Of a stretch of 64,000 nt of DNA, positions 51,860 through 61,569 are shown one piece after another. Location: positions 59,995 through 123,994 of the forward strand of contig NZ_ATYR01000018.1 of the NCBI RefSeq assembly GCF_000427785.1. Reading direction: 5' to 3'. The position numbers and the translations under genes were made by a program. The DNA is from Massilia alkalitolerans DSM 17462. GTDB lineage: Bacteria > Pseudomonadota > Gammaproteobacteria > Burkholderiales > Burkholderiaceae_D. How positions within the stretch are numbered: the stretch's first letter is position 1; each line of letters starts with the position of its first letter. A model generated the notes under the pieces. That model was not told the origin of the DNA and did no database searches. It worked only from the letters and a program-made list of their open reading frames with translations.

Positions 51860-52384
51860 ATGAAGACCGACCAGGCAAGCACCTTGTTCAACGCCATCGT
51901 CCCGGCGCCGTTCGGCGCCATCGGGATCCGCACCACTGACGGACGTGTCCGCGAACTGGTCTATCTACAGCCTTCGTTCCAGGAAAAGGCCGCCGACAAC
52001 GAGGTGGCCGATGCCGCTGCCGTCCAGGTGGCGCACTACCTGCAAGACCCCGACTTCCGCTTCGACCTGCCGCTGTTCGAGGCCGGTACCGAGTTCCAGC
52101 GCCGGGTCTGGTCCGAAATCTCTGCAATCCCGCGCGGCAGCGTCAAGACCTACGGCCAGCTGGCCAAGATGATCGGCTCGGCCCCGCGCGCGGTCGGCCA
52201 GGCCTGCGGCGCAAATTGGTTTCCGCTCATCGTTCCCTGCCACCGCGTTACCGCATCCGGCGGCCTGGGCGGGTTTTCGAACCAGGACGACGAGAACGGC
52301 TTCCACCTGTCGGTCAAGCGCTGGCTGCTGCGCCACGAAGGCGCCACCGCATCCCCATGGCAGCAGCAATCGATCTGGGACTGA
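51860..52384 (+). CDS. ogt: Methylated-DNA--protein-cysteine S-methyltransferase
   Basis: Suicide DNA repair protein that takes O6-methyl groups from guanine. 174 residues. The active site is PLIVPCHRVTASGGLGGFSN (Cys about 126), preceded by FQRRVWSEISAIPRGSVKTYGQ, whose helix-turn-helix holds the DNA-contacting Arg in APRAVGQACGAN. No Ada domain is attached. xerD starts 28 bp before its stop codon, so the genes overlap and are likely co-transcribed. Confidence 0.93.
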   Translation: MKTDQASTLFNAIVPAPFGAIGIRTTDGRVRELVYLQPSFQEKAADNEVADAAAVQVAHYLQDPDFRFDLPLFEAGTEFQRRVWSEISAIPRGSVKTYGQLAKMIGSAPRAVGQACGANWFPLIVPCHRVTASGGLGGFSNQDDENGFHLSVKRWLLRHEGATASPWQQQSIWD

Positions 52385-53262
52385 TCGACGAGTTCTGCGA
52401 CACCCTCTGGCTGGAACAGGGGCTGGCCAAAAATTCGCTCGACGCCTACCGCCGCGACCTCAAGCTGTTTGCCGGCTGGCTGGAAGTCAAGCGGCCGCAG
52501 CGCGCCAGCCTGCTTGCCGTGCAGCCCGAGGACATCGCCGCCTATTTCGCCGAACGCCACGCCGACACGCGCCCCAGTTCGGCGAACCGGCGCTTGTCGG
52601 TATTGAAACGCTTCTACGGGCTGGCGCTGCGCCGCAACCAGGTCCCGATTGATCCCTGCCTGAAGATGGCCTCGGCCAAGCAGCCGACCCGCTTCGTCCA
52701 CACCTTGAGCGAAAGCCAGGTCGAGGCGCTGCTCGCGGCGCCGGACGTGTCCACGCCGCTGGGCCTGCGCGAACGCACCATGCTCGAGCTGATGTATGCG
52801 AGCGGGCTGCGGGTGTCGGAACTGGTGGACCTGAAACTGGTCGAAGTCAGCTTGAATGACGGCGTGCTGCGCATCACCGGCAAGGGCAGCAAGACCCGCC
52901 TGGTGCCTTTCGGCCAGGAGGCGCGCAGCTGGCTGGAGCGCTACCTGCGGGATGCGCGCGGCATCATCCTGAACGGGCAGGTCGACGACGCCTTGTTCGT
53001 CACCGGCCGCGGCGGGGCGATGACGCGCCAGATGTTCTGGATCCTGATCAAGAAGCATGCGCAAAAGGCCGGCATCGGGGGACCGCTGTCGCCGCACACC
53101 CTGCGCCACGCCTTCGCCACCCATTTGTTGAACCATGGCGCCGACCTGCGTGTAGTGCAGCTGCTGCTGGGCCACGCCGACATTTCGACCACACAGATCT
53201 ATACGCATGTTGCGCGCGAGCGCCTCAAGCATCTGCATGCGCAGCACCACCCGCGGGGTTAA
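52357..53262 (+). CDS. xerD: Tyrosine recombinase XerD
   Basis: Site-specific recombinase acting at dif with XerC to resolve chromosome dimers. 301 residues: N-terminal SAM-like core-binding domain, then the catalytic residues Arg in ASGLRVSELVDL, Lys in GKGSKTRLVP, HTLRHAFATHLL (His and Arg), LLGHADISTTQ (His) and the nucleophile Tyr in QIYTHVARER. ATG 52357 (MAAAIDLGLIDEF) is within the ogt gene; longer starts are unlikely. Length and motifs fit housekeeping XerD, not an integrase. Confidence 0.95.
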   Translation: MAAAIDLGLIDEFCDTLWLEQGLAKNSLDAYRRDLKLFAGWLEVKRPQRASLLAVQPEDIAAYFAERHADTRPSSANRRLSVLKRFYGLALRRNQVPIDPCLKMASAKQPTRFVHTLSESQVEALLAAPDVSTPLGLRERTMLELMYASGLRVSELVDLKLVEVSLNDGVLRITGKGSKTRLVPFGQEARSWLERYLRDARGIILNGQVDDALFVTGRGGAMTRQMFWILIKKHAQKAGIGGPLSPHTLRHAFATHLLNHGADLRVVQLLLGHADISTTQIYTHVARERLKHLHAQHHPRG

Positions 53263-53346
53263 TTCAAGCCGCCGCGCAAGCAGTGGGCCATAATGGGCCT
53301 GCAGCACCGATCATCACCCTTCACATCCACTGCTAACGAGGTGAAC

Positions 53347-53517
53347 ATGGCACGGACGAATTTCCAGTACGAAAAGCGACAGCGCGAGCTCGAGAAGAAA
53401 CGCAAGGCGGAAGAGAAGGCCAAGCGCAAGCAGGAGGCCAAGCGCGAGACCGAGGAAGGCAGCAGCGGCGAGCCGCAGGCAGAGCAGGGCGAAGCGGCCC
53501 CGCAGGACGCCGCCTGA
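53347..53517 (+). CDS. Small charged protein of unknown function
   Basis: 56-residue protein, half Lys/Arg/Glu (NFQYEKRQRELEKKRKAEE), predicted to be a single charged helix with an acidic, Gln/Ala-rich tail. AACGAGGTGAAC before ATG 53347 is a good ribosome-binding site. Such proteins are common in Burkholderiales, but no function is established. It lies 84 bp behind xerD. Confidence 0.65.
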   Translation: MARTNFQYEKRQRELEKKRKAEEKAKRKQEAKRETEEGSSGEPQAEQGEAAPQDAA

Positions 53518-53801
53518 AGGCAGGTCCGCGGGGCCGGCATGGAATGCTTCGCGCTCGGGCTCCGTCCTGGCGAAGAGGGTGGAGCTCCTTGCGCATGATG
53601 CCAATATAGCCAGGCGCTTCGGGGGCATCCAGCCGGATGCGACGGGCGGTTGAAACACGGGTCTGGAATGCCGCCCGGGCGCGACGGAATGCAGGCGAAG
53701 CCTGCTTTTGCGTGCCCGCAAACGCCACGGTGGCAGGGCGGGGAAGAATGACGGGATTGTCATGGCACTCATGACTGTTTCCGTTAGAAAAGGATTCTTC
53801 C

Positions 53802-56027
53802 GTGAGCGAACAAGCGCGAGACCCGACGGGCTGGCCCAGTGGGCCGCGCGGGCTGGACTTGCCTGCCGATCCTGTCCGCCACGTCCAGGACCGTCTCCAG
53901 GCGCCTGCGGCGCCGCATCCGGCAGCGGCCGGCGCCCTGCCTGAAGCCGTCGAGCTCGACGGCCCCGGCCGCCAGGCGCTCGACTGGCTCTACCGTTTCG
54001 TGACGGCGATCGAACTGGCGCCGGCGGTAGCCGTTCATTCACGCGATGGGGCCGGCATCGTGCGTTTCTGGAACCATGCCTGCGCCCAGCTGTTCGGCAT
54101 CCCGGCCAGCCATGCGCTGGGCAAGCCCTTCCGCGAGCTGGTGTCCCACCTCGACCAGCAGCGCGAATTCGACGACACCATCGCCGGCATCTGGCGCGAC
54201 GGCGAGGCGCCGGCGCCGCGCGACTGGCGGGTCGAGACCGCCGCCGGCCGGCGCCTGTGGCTGCATTCGAACCACTTCCCGGTCAAGCGCGACGGCCACA
54301 CGCAGCAGGTGTTCTGCATGGAAGTGGACATCACCGCGCGCAAGCAGGTCGAAGACAACCTGAGCCAGGCGGCGCGGGTGTTCGAGAACGCGCACGAAGC
54401 CATCATCGTCATGGATGCCGAATACCGGGTGCAGGCGGTCAACCAGGCCTTCACCGCCATCACCGGCTTCGACGCCGCCGACATCATCGGTTCCACGCTC
54501 GCCAGCCTGCCCTGGGGCGAGGACAAGGAGGACGGCAGCGGCGGGGGCGGCTTCTACGACACCATCTGGTCCCAGCTCGACGGCAACGACCGCTGGCAGG
54601 GCGAGCTGCCCGCCGTGCGCAAGAACGGCGAGCACTACACCGCCTGGGTGGCGCTCACCACCATTCGCGACCCGCATGGCGCCGCCAGCAGCTACATGGC
54701 GACGCTCTCCGACATCAGCGAACGCAAGCGGGCCGAGGCGCAGGTGCGCCACCAGGCCGAGCACGACACCCTCACCGGCCTGCCGAACCGCGCCCTGTTC
54801 CTCGACCGCATGCACCAGGCGCTGGCCACCTGGCGCCGCCAGCGCGACAGTTTCGCGGTCCTGTTCCTCGACCTCGACCGCTTCAAGGCCATCAACGACA
54901 ACAACGGCCACCAGACCGGCGACGCGGTGCTGCGCGAAGTGGCCGCGCGCCTGCGCGGCTGCGTGCGCCGGGTCGACACCATCAGCCGGCTCGGCGGCGA
55001 CGAATTCGTGGTGCTGCTGGCCGACATCGGCGGGGTCGACCAGGCCGCGCACGTCGCCAATGCCGTGATGGGGGCGGTCTCGCGTCCCATCGAGGTGGCG
55101 GGGCAGCAGCTGACGCTGTCGGCCTCGATCGGCATCGCCATCTGTCCCACCGACGGCGGCGACGTCGACACCCTGATGCACCATGCCGACGTGGCGATGT
55201 ACCACGCCAAGCAGAACGGCCGCAGCAGCTTCCGCTTCTTCAGCCCCGAGATGAATGCGCGCGTGTTCGAGCGCGGCGAACTGGAAAAGCGGCTGCGCCA
55301 GGCGCTCGAACGCGGCGAATTCGTGCTCGAGTACCAGCCCGAGCTCGACGTCGGCTCCGGCAAGGTGATCGGCATGGAAGCGCTGATCCGCTGGCGCCAT
55401 CCCGAACGCGGGCTGCTGCTGCCGCACGAGTTCCTGCCGGTGGCCGAGGAATGCGGCCTGATCGTGCCGATCGGCGAATGGGTACTGGTTGAAGCCTGCA
55501 CCCAGGCGCGCACCTGGCGCGACGCCGGCCACGCGGTGACGGTGGCGGTGAACCTGTCCGACATCCAGTTCCTGCACGGCCGCCTGCTCGAGACGGTGGA
55601 CGCCGCGCTGGCGCAGTCCGGCCTGGCGCCGGCCTGGCTCGACCTGGAGATCACCGAGGGCGCCATCATGCGCGGCGACCACGTGCTCGACGACACCGTG
55701 AAGTCCCTGCGCGAACGCGGGGTGCAGCTGACCATCGACCGCTTCGGCACCGGGCTGTCTAGCCTGTCGTCGCTGCGCCGCTTCCCGCTGTCGAAGCTGA
55801 AGATCGACCGCAGCTTCGTGAGCGACATCGAGCACGATCCGCTTGACGCTGCCCTGATCCCGGCGATCATCGCGGTGGCGCGCAGCCTGCGCCTGCGCGT
55901 GGTGGCCGAAGGCGTCGAGACCGAAGAACAATTGCGCTTCCTGCGCCAGCACGGCTGCGACGAATACCAGGGTTTTTATGCAGCGGGGGCAAGCGCCCGG
56001 CCGGATTTCAATCCGGCGCTGCGTTGA
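53802..56027 (+). CDS. PAS-PAS-GGDEF-EAL protein; diguanylate cyclase with probably impaired EAL domain
   Basis: 741-residue c-di-GMP protein. Two PAS domains (about 70-185 and 190-310), GGDEF (RLGGDEFVVLL, about 398) preceded by the inhibitory RxxD site (RRVD, five residues before GGDEF), and EAL (MEALIRWRHP, about 526). The cyclase motif is intact. In the EAL domain the usual DDFGTG is IDRFGTG: the second metal-binding Asp (about 647) is Arg. Other EAL residues (NLSDIQF, LEITEG, LKIDRSFV, AEGVETEE) are kept. GTG 53802 follows AAGGATTCTTCC. Predicted net activity is c-di-GMP synthesis. Confidence 0.9.
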   Translation: MSEQARDPTGWPSGPRGLDLPADPVRHVQDRLQAPAAPHPAAAGALPEAVELDGPGRQALDWLYRFVTAIELAPAVAVHSRDGAGIVRFWNHACAQLFGIPASHALGKPFRELVSHLDQQREFDDTIAGIWRDGEAPAPRDWRVETAAGRRLWLHSNHFPVKRDGHTQQVFCMEVDITARKQVEDNLSQAARVFENAHEAIIVMDAEYRVQAVNQAFTAITGFDAADIIGSTLASLPWGEDKEDGSGGGGFYDTIWSQLDGNDRWQGELPAVRKNGEHYTAWVALTTIRDPHGAASSYMATLSDISERKRAEAQVRHQAEHDTLTGLPNRALFLDRMHQALATWRRQRDSFAVLFLDLDRFKAINDNNGHQTGDAVLREVAARLRGCVRRVDTISRLGGDEFVVLLADIGGVDQAAHVANAVMGAVSRPIEVAGQQLTLSASIGIAICPTDGGDVDTLMHHADVAMYHAKQNGRSSFRFFSPEMNARVFERGELEKRLRQALERGEFVLEYQPELDVGSGKVIGMEALIRWRHPERGLLLPHEFLPVAEECGLIVPIGEWVLVEACTQARTWRDAGHAVTVAVNLSDIQFLHGRLLETVDAALAQSGLAPAWLDLEITEGAIMRGDHVLDDTVKSLRERGVQLTIDRFGTGLSSLSSLRRFPLSKLKIDRSFVSDIEHDPLDAALIPAIIAVARSLRLRVVAEGVETEEQLRFLRQHGCDEYQGFYAAGASARPDFNPALR

Positions 56028-56432
56028 TTACATCCGCACTGGCACCGGCCAGGGGTCCATCTGCTCCGCGATCTTCCTGGCCGCGCCGCGCACCATTAGC
56101 TCCCGCAACATCAGGGGCGCCAGCGGCGCCAGGATCATGAACGCGGAGGGCACTGTCCTGAATCCGAGCACGGTCGGCTCGAAAACATACACCAGCGCGA
56201 TTGCCACGATCCACGCCACCACCGCGAGGACGAACCAGGGGGAAGATCCGACCGCCAGCCTGGCCTTGCGCACGATTTCCGTTTGCAATCCCGGCGGCAG
56301 GCGCCGCATGCTGCGGCACTGGTACAGTGGCGCCACCGGCATGCCGGACGGGTCCGGGAAGCCGAACCTGCTGGCGCGGGCCTGTTCGAGCAGTTCATCG
56401 GCAATGCGCTCGGTCTGGGCTTTCGACAACAC
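56028..56432 (-). CDS. Two-helix membrane protein of unknown function
   Basis: 134-residue protein with a charged N-terminus (LSKAQTERIADELLEQARAS) and two adjacent membrane segments (WFVLAVVAWIVAIALVYVF and AFMILAPLAPLMLRELMV). Its stop codon directly abuts the stop of the c-di-GMP gene (56027/56028). No family recognised. Confidence 0.6.
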   Translation of the reverse strand: MLSKAQTERIADELLEQARASRFGFPDPSGMPVAPLYQCRSMRRLPPGLQTEIVRKARLAVGSSPWFVLAVVAWIVAIALVYVFEPTVLGFRTVPSAFMILAPLAPLMLRELMVRGAARKIAEQMDPWPVPVRM

Positions 56433-56525
56433 TTGCTTTCTCCTCCAAGAGTGGTTCCGGGAAAAGAGTCTAGCGACTCCGCGGCGCCAAACATGCGCGA
56501 AATGTCACGGCCGCGGCCAGGCCGC

Positions 56526-57500
56526 TCAGCGCTCCCCGCCGCCGGCCTGGCCGGCCTGCGAATACAGGCGGATGCGCGCCAGCACCTGCCCGTGGTCCGA
56601 GGCTTCCGGCAACCCCAGGTTCAGGTGGTCGTTCAGGTACACCACGTCGACCACCTCGCCGATCGCATTCGGCAGCACCGGATTGAATTCCTGCGACACC
56701 AGGATATGGTCGATGGTCGAGTGCCGGCTTTCGTGCACGATCGAGAAGCCGACGCTGCGCAAGTTGTCCTGGTGCATGTGCAGGCGCGCGGCGTCGAACA
56801 TGCGCTCGCCCAGTGGCGCGCCCTCGCCCAGCACGATCTCCGTGGTCACCGAATCGGCGACGTCGTTGAAGTCGCCCAGCACGATGCGCGGGCGTTGCTT
56901 GTCGCGCGCCATGTCGGTGAGCAGCACGCGCAGGGCGGTGGCCTCGGTGCCGCGCCGGATCAGCGAGCGCAGGCAGGCGAGGGCGTACAGGTTCGGGTCT
57001 TCGCCGGTGTCGCTGCTGCGGTAGTCGGGGCGGCGCGATTTCAGGTGCACGACGATCACGTCGATGACGATGCCGGGCGCCAGTTCGACCTCGGCATGCA
57101 GTGGCGCGCGCGTGAAACGGTCGGGGTCGCGGCTGCCCGGCGGCATGGCCACGTTGTCGGGAAACATGGCCATGGCGCGTGGGTGGCTCAGTACCGGCAG
57201 GCGCGAGACCAGGGCCACGCTCGGGGTCAGGCGAGGCGCCTCCGGGTCGGGATCGAAACCCAGGTGGACCGCTTCGCGAAAGCGCCGGGTGCGCGCCAGC
57301 ACCTCGCGCAGCGTGGACTGCGAGAAAATTTCCTGAAAGCCGATCACGTCGGCATTGAGCAGGTCGATCTGGTGCGCGGTCCAGTCCAGCTTGGCCTCGT
57401 ATTCCTCCGGCGTGCAGGGAGCGAGATTTTCGTAGCAGCGCATGCCCGGCGGGGCCAGGTTGAAGGTGTTGAAGGTGGCAAAGCGAATTTCTTGCTGCAT
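56526..57500 (-). CDS. Endonuclease/exonuclease/phosphatase family protein
   Basis: 324-residue EEP-fold hydrolase. Motifs: RFATFNTFNLA (Asn), VIGFQEIFS (metal-binding Glu), VVHLKSRRPDY, RIVLGDFNDVADS (Asp-Phe-Asn) and LPEASDHGQVLARI (catalytic Asp-His). No signal peptide, so presumably cytosolic. Substrate unknown: DNA, phospholipid headgroups and inositol phosphates are all possible in this superfamily. A second EEP gene lies at 59527. Confidence 0.82.
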   Translation of the reverse strand: MQQEIRFATFNTFNLAPPGMRCYENLAPCTPEEYEAKLDWTAHQIDLLNADVIGFQEIFSQSTLREVLARTRRFREAVHLGFDPDPEAPRLTPSVALVSRLPVLSHPRAMAMFPDNVAMPPGSRDPDRFTRAPLHAEVELAPGIVIDVIVVHLKSRRPDYRSSDTGEDPNLYALACLRSLIRRGTEATALRVLLTDMARDKQRPRIVLGDFNDVADSVTTEIVLGEGAPLGERMFDAARLHMHQDNLRSVGFSIVHESRHSTIDHILVSQEFNPVLPNAIGEVVDVVYLNDHLNLGLPEASDHGQVLARIRLYSQAGQAGGGER

Positions 57501-57538
57501 AATAGAAACCCCTTATGTTCGTCTTAAGCGTACCACGC

Positions 57539-58030
57539 ATGGCCAAGAAAGAGCACGTATCTGAGACACCCGCGACGCAGTTCCTGCGCAAGCACGGCGT
57601 GGTTTTTACCGAACATCCCTACGAGTACGAGAAGCACGGCGGCACGGCCGTCTCTTCGCGCGAACTGGGTGTGCCTGAGCACAATGTCGTCAAGACCCTG
57701 GTGATGCAGGACGAAGCGGCGCGGCCGCTGATCGTGCTGATGCACGGCGACCGCAAGGTGTCGACCAAGAACCTGGCGCGCGCGATTCCCTGCAAGTCGG
57801 TCGAGCCTTGCAAGCCGGAGGTGGCGCAGCGCCATTCCGGCTTCCTGGTTGGCGGCACCTCGCCCTTCGGCGTGCGCAAGGCGATGCCGGTGTACGTCGA
57901 GGAATCAATCCTGGCGCTGGACAAGATCTACATCAACGGCGGCCGCCGCGGTTACCTGGTCGGCATCGCCCCCGGCGTGCTGACCGCGACGCTGGGCGCG
58001 AAGCCGGTGCAGTGCGCGCTGGCGGAATGA
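57539..58030 (+). CDS. ybaK: Cys-tRNA(Pro)/Cys-tRNA(Cys) deacylase YbaK
   Basis: 163-residue trans-editing enzyme that clears mischarged Cys-tRNA(Pro). YbaK fold landmarks: ELGVPEHNVVKTLVMQ with the essential Lys, HGDRKVSTKNLAR and GGTSPFGVRKAMPVYVEESI. ATG 57539 (MAKKEHVSE) is used; ATG 57515 is possible, and neither has a strong ribosome-binding site. Divergent from the EEP gene with about 40 bp between. Confidence 0.9.
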   Translation: MAKKEHVSETPATQFLRKHGVVFTEHPYEYEKHGGTAVSSRELGVPEHNVVKTLVMQDEAARPLIVLMHGDRKVSTKNLARAIPCKSVEPCKPEVAQRHSGFLVGGTSPFGVRKAMPVYVEESILALDKIYINGGRRGYLVGIAPGVLTATLGAKPVQCALAE

Positions 58031-58104
58031 TTGCCAAAGGGCATGCTCACTGTGTATAGTCCGAGCGCCTGAGGTCCAGACCGACAAAATAGTAAGAAAG
58101 TGAC

Positions 58105-58725
58105 ATGAACACCCTGATCGCCACCATTGCCGCCTACCTGATCGGCTCGATTTCCTTCGCCGTCGTGATGAGCCGCGCCTTCGGCCTGTCCGACCCGCGC
58201 ACCTACGGTTCCAAGAACCCGGGCGCCACCAACGTGCTGCGCAGCGGCAGCAAGAAGGCCGCGATCGCGACCCTGGTCGGCGACGCCGCCAAGGGCTGGC
58301 TCGCGGTCTGGCTGGCGGTCAAGTTCGGCCCGCAGTACGGCCTCGACGACGGCGGCATCGCCCTGGTCGCGATCGCCGTGTTCCTGGGCCACCTGTGGCC
58401 GGTGTTCTTCAAGTTCGTGGGCGGCAAGGGCGTGGCGACCGCGCTCGGCGTGCTGCTCGGGATTAATGTGTGGCTGGGACTGGCGACGCTGGCGACCTGG
58501 CTGATCGTGGCCTATGCCTTCCGGTATTCCTCGCTGGCGGCGCTGATCGCGTCGATCTTCGCGCCCTTCTACTACGGCCTGCTCTTCGGGGCGGACGAGA
58601 TCCTGTTCGCGGTGGCGGCGATGAGCGCGCTGCTGCTGTGGCGCCACAGCAGCAATATCGGAAACCTGATGGCGGGCAAGGAATCGAAGATCGGCAGCAA
58701 GGCCAAGGGCGCCGCCAGGAAATAG
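58105..58725 (+). CDS. plsY: Glycerol-3-phosphate acyltransferase PlsY
   Basis: 206-residue, five-helix membrane enzyme that acylates glycerol-3-phosphate using acyl-phosphate. Motif 1 is [15 protein letters not shown], motif 2 [17 protein letters not shown], motif 3 [18 protein letters not shown]. It supplies lysophosphatidate for PlsC (10556). The ATG follows AAGAAAGTGAC. Ended by a clear terminator. Confidence 0.95.
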   Translation: MNTLIATIAAYLIGSISFAVVMSRAFGLSDPRTYGSKNPGATNVLRSGSKKAAIATLVGDAAKGWLAVWLAVKFGPQYGLDDGGIALVAIAVFLGHLWPVFFKFVGGKGVATALGVLLGINVWLGLATLATWLIVAYAFRYSSLAALIASIFAPFYYGLLFGADEILFAVAAMSALLLWRHSSNIGNLMAGKESKIGSKAKGAARK

Positions 58726-58745
58726 GGCGGGCGTGTGCCGGCAAC

Positions 58746-58770
58746 ATGGGGAGCAATGCTCCCCATTTTT
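58746..58770 (+). terminator. Rho-independent terminator of plsY
   Basis: ATGGGGAGC-AAT-GCTCCCCAT followed by TTTTC, 20 bp after the stop codon. Confidence 0.85.
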
Positions 58771-58857
58771 CATGGCGCACCGAAAAAGCCGCATCGCGTT
58801 ACCATATCGCCATCAGGCACCTGCGGTGCCGCAACGAACTTGAAAGGTGGCACCCTC

Positions 58858-59523
58858 ATGAGCAAACAACTCCGCATCGATTTCGTCTCGGACGTCTCCT
58901 GCCCCTGGTGCGCGATCGGCCTGAGCTCGCTGGAGCTGGCGCTCGGCCGCGTCAAGGGAGAGGTCGCGGCCGACATGCACTTCCAGCCCTTCGAGCTGAA
59001 TCCGAACATGGGTCCGGACGGCCAGGACATCGTCGAGCACATCACCGAGAAATACGGCGCCACCGCCGAGCAGCAGGCCAGCAGCCGCGAGATGATCCGC
59101 CAGCGCGGCGCGGACGTCGGCTTCAGCTTCGACATGGAGCGGCGCGGCCGCATCTACAACACCTTCGATGCGCACCGCCTGCTGTCCTGGGCCGAGGAAG
59201 AGGGCCGCCAGCGCGACCTCAAGATGGGCCTGTTCGAGGCCTATTTCACCCATTGCCAGGACCCGAGCTGCCACGACGTGCTGCTGGACGTCGTCGAGCG
59301 TGTCGGCCTGGACCGCGAGCGGGCCAAGCGCATCCTGGAATCCGACGAGTACGCCGACGAGGTGCGCGAGCGCGAGCAGTTCTTCCAGCGCGCCGGCATC
59401 CACTCGGTGCCGGCCATCATCATCAACCAGCGCCACCTGATCTCGGGCGGCCAGCCGCCGGAAGTGTTCGAGCAGGCGCTGCGCGAGATCGCGGCGCAGA
59501 GTGACGCTGCTGCCCAGCAGTAA
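58858..59523 (+). CDS. DsbA-like oxidoreductase (FrnE family)
   Basis: 221-residue thioredoxin-fold protein without a signal peptide, so cytosolic. Redox motif CPWC in IDFVSDVSCPWCAIGLSSLE (about 15-18). FQPFELNPNMGPDG, FDAHRLLSWA and SVPAIIINQRHLISGGQP are FrnE hallmarks. FrnE-type proteins handle oxidised thiols or polyketide isomerisation; the role here is unclear. AAAGGTGGCACCCTC precedes ATG 58858. It ends 3 bp from the stop of the convergent EEP gene. Confidence 0.88.
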   Translation: MSKQLRIDFVSDVSCPWCAIGLSSLELALGRVKGEVAADMHFQPFELNPNMGPDGQDIVEHITEKYGATAEQQASSREMIRQRGADVGFSFDMERRGRIYNTFDAHRLLSWAEEEGRQRDLKMGLFEAYFTHCQDPSCHDVLLDVVERVGLDRERAKRILESDEYADEVREREQFFQRAGIHSVPAIIINQRHLISGGQPPEVFEQALREIAAQSDAAAQQ

Positions 59524-59526
59524 GAA

Positions 59527-60372
59527 TTACTTCAGGTCGAGCACGACCGGCTGGTGGTCCGACGCGGCGGTCTCGGACTGCACCTCGACCGTCGCTACGC
59601 GCGGCGCCAGGTCGTCGGTGACGAAGAAGTAGTCGTAGCAGTCCGGCTTGTCCGGCCACGGGTAGCCGTGCAGGCCGGTGGTCGGGGCGCGCGCCACGCC
59701 GCCGTGGGCGACGCGCCAGGCATCGACAAAGGCCGGGGCATCGTCGATCGGCGCCAGCATGGCCTGGTAGTCGCTCGAATCCGGGGTGAAATTGAAGTCG
59801 CCGCAGAGAATGCTGGATGCCGGACGGAAACCCAGCTGGAAGGGCGCGTCCAGGCTCGGGTCCGGCTGGAAGATGCGGGCGCGGGCGCTGGCCTCGGCGT
59901 GCAGTTCGCGGATGCGCTGCACCTGCGCCCTGCGCTGCAGCGCCGAATAGTACTCGAGGTGGGTGGTCATCAGGCGCAGCTTGCCGCTGGGCGCATCGAT
60001 CACGGTTTCCATCAGGCCGCGCGGCATGCCGGCCGGGTTCTCCGGGTCGGCCGGCCAGGGCAGCAGGTGGCGGTGCACCTGCGAAATGCGGTAGCGCGAG
60101 AGGATCAGGTTGCCGAACAGGCGGGGCGAGTTGTTCTTGTAGAGTTCGCTTGGGGCGTGCTCCATGGAATGGTAGCCGCCGAAGGCGCCGCCCAGCTGCT
60201 TGAACTGGTTGGCGGTGGCGCTGCCTTCCAGTTCCGAGTGATTGGCCGCTACTTCTTGCAGACACACGACATCCGGATTCAGCCGTCGCAGGACGTCGAT
60301 GATCGCATGAATGCGGATCCGGCCGTCCTTGCCACAACCCCAACGAATGTTCCAACTTACAACGCGCATCAC
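59527..60372 (-). CDS. Endonuclease/exonuclease/phosphatase family protein
   Basis: 281-residue EEP-fold hydrolase: MMRVVSWNIRWGCGKDG, VVCLQEVAAN (Glu), LMTTHLEYYS, ILCGDFNFTPDS (Asp-Phe-Asn) and ASDHQPVVLDL at the C-terminus (Asp-His). All catalytic landmarks of the family are intact. No signal peptide. Related in fold to the gene at 56526 but clearly divergent in sequence. Substrate unknown. Confidence 0.82.
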   Translation of the reverse strand: MMRVVSWNIRWGCGKDGRIRIHAIIDVLRRLNPDVVCLQEVAANHSELEGSATANQFKQLGGAFGGYHSMEHAPSELYKNNSPRLFGNLILSRYRISQVHRHLLPWPADPENPAGMPRGLMETVIDAPSGKLRLMTTHLEYYSALQRRAQVQRIRELHAEASARARIFQPDPSLDAPFQLGFRPASSILCGDFNFTPDSSDYQAMLAPIDDAPAFVDAWRVAHGGVARAPTTGLHGYPWPDKPDCYDYFFVTDDLAPRVATVEVQSETAASDHQPVVLDLK

Positions 60373-60490
60373 ACACCCTCCGTAAAACTTAACCGTCGGA
60401 TATTGCCATCGTTTGGCAAGGGGCGGTCACACCGTAGGATCGATGTCAGGCTTGCAAGTTCAATGTTGAAAGCAAGTGTAAAAGGCCTTG

Positions 60491-61531
60491 TCAGGCGGCT
60501 TCCAATTCGTCCAGGGGCCAGCGTGGACGCACGTTGAAAGCGTAGTCGCGCTGGGCCAGATCCGGGTTGCGCTCGAGGCGCATGGCGCCGGCAAACGCGA
60601 TCATGGCGCCGTTGTCGGTGCAGAATTCCAGCTCCGGGTAATACACCTTGAACTTGCGCTTGGCGGCCGCGGCATCGAGCGATTCGCGCAGCTGGCGGTT
60701 GGCGCCGACGCCGCCGGCGATCACCAGGCGCTTCAGGCCCGTGTGTTTCAACGCGTTCACGCACTTGGCGGTCAGGACCTCGACGATGGCGTCGACGAAG
60801 CCGCGCGCGATATTGGCCTTGTCCTGCTCGCAGATATTCGCCACCACCTTCTCTTCGTGGTTCTTCACCACCGTCAGCACGGCGGTCTTCAGGCCCGAGA
60901 AGCTGAAATTGAAATCCTTCGAATGCAGCATCGGGCGCGGCAGCGTGTAGGCAAGCGGATCGCCGAACTCGGCCAGGCGCGAGATCGCCGGGCCGCCCGG
61001 ATAGCCCAGGCCGAGCAGCTTGGCCGACTTGTCGAAGGCTTCGCCGGCGGCATCGTCGAGGGTCTCGCCCAGCAGGGTGTAGCGGCCGACGCCGTCCACG
61101 CGCATCAGCTGGGTGTGGCCGCCCGAGACGAGCAGGGCGATGAAGGGGAATTCCGGGCGCTCGCTGGCCAGCAGGGGCGAGAGCAGGTGGCCTTCCAGGT
61201 GGTGTACGCCCAGCACCGGCTTGTCGAGGGCGAGGGCCAGCGAGCAGGCCACCGAGGAGCCGACCAGCAGCGCGCCGGCCAGGCCAGGGCCCTGGGTGTA
61301 GGCAATGGCATCGATGTTCGATGCGGGCATGTCCGCGCGTTTCAGGACCTCTTCCAGCAGCGGCAGGGCGCGGCGGATGTGGTCGCGCGAAGCGAGTTCC
61401 GGCACCACGCCGCCATACTCTTCGTGCATGGCGACCTGCGAGTGCAGGGCATGGGACAGCAGGCCGCGCTCGGTGTCGTACAGAGCCAGGCCGGTTTCAT
61501 CGCAGGAGGATTCGACGCCGAGAACAATCAT
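60491..61531 (-). CDS. tsaD: tRNA N6-adenosine threonylcarbamoyltransferase
   Basis: 346-residue ASKHA-fold enzyme that completes t6A37 in ANN-decoding tRNAs. Signatures: [29 protein letters not shown] (metal His), [19 protein letters not shown] and [15 protein letters not shown]. Works with TsaB/TsaC/TsaE; TsaE is encoded at 45454. Single gene, no strong ribosome-binding site visible; the rpsU-dnaG context of enterobacteria is absent. Confidence 0.95.
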   Translation of the reverse strand: MIVLGVESSCDETGLALYDTERGLLSHALHSQVAMHEEYGGVVPELASRDHIRRALPLLEEVLKRADMPASNIDAIAYTQGPGLAGALLVGSSVACSLALALDKPVLGVHHLEGHLLSPLLASERPEFPFIALLVSGGHTQLMRVDGVGRYTLLGETLDDAAGEAFDKSAKLLGLGYPGGPAISRLAEFGDPLAYTLPRPMLHSKDFNFSFSGLKTAVLTVVKNHEEKVVANICEQDKANIARGFVDAIVEVLTAKCVNALKHTGLKRLVIAGGVGANRQLRESLDAAAAKRKFKVYYPELEFCTDNGAMIAFAGAMRLERNPDLAQRDYAFNVRPRWPLDELEAA

Positions 61532-61569
61532 GGGGGGGAAACAGCAGGGAGGAAAAGCGAGATTTTACC

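Noticed and set aside
52357..53262. Phage or integron integrase
   Set aside because: Length, motif spacing and ogt-xerD context fit housekeeping XerD; no attachment site or phage genes are nearby.
54039..55952. 637-codon minus-strand frame
   Set aside because: Shadow of the GGDEF-EAL gene, which has all expected motifs in frame.
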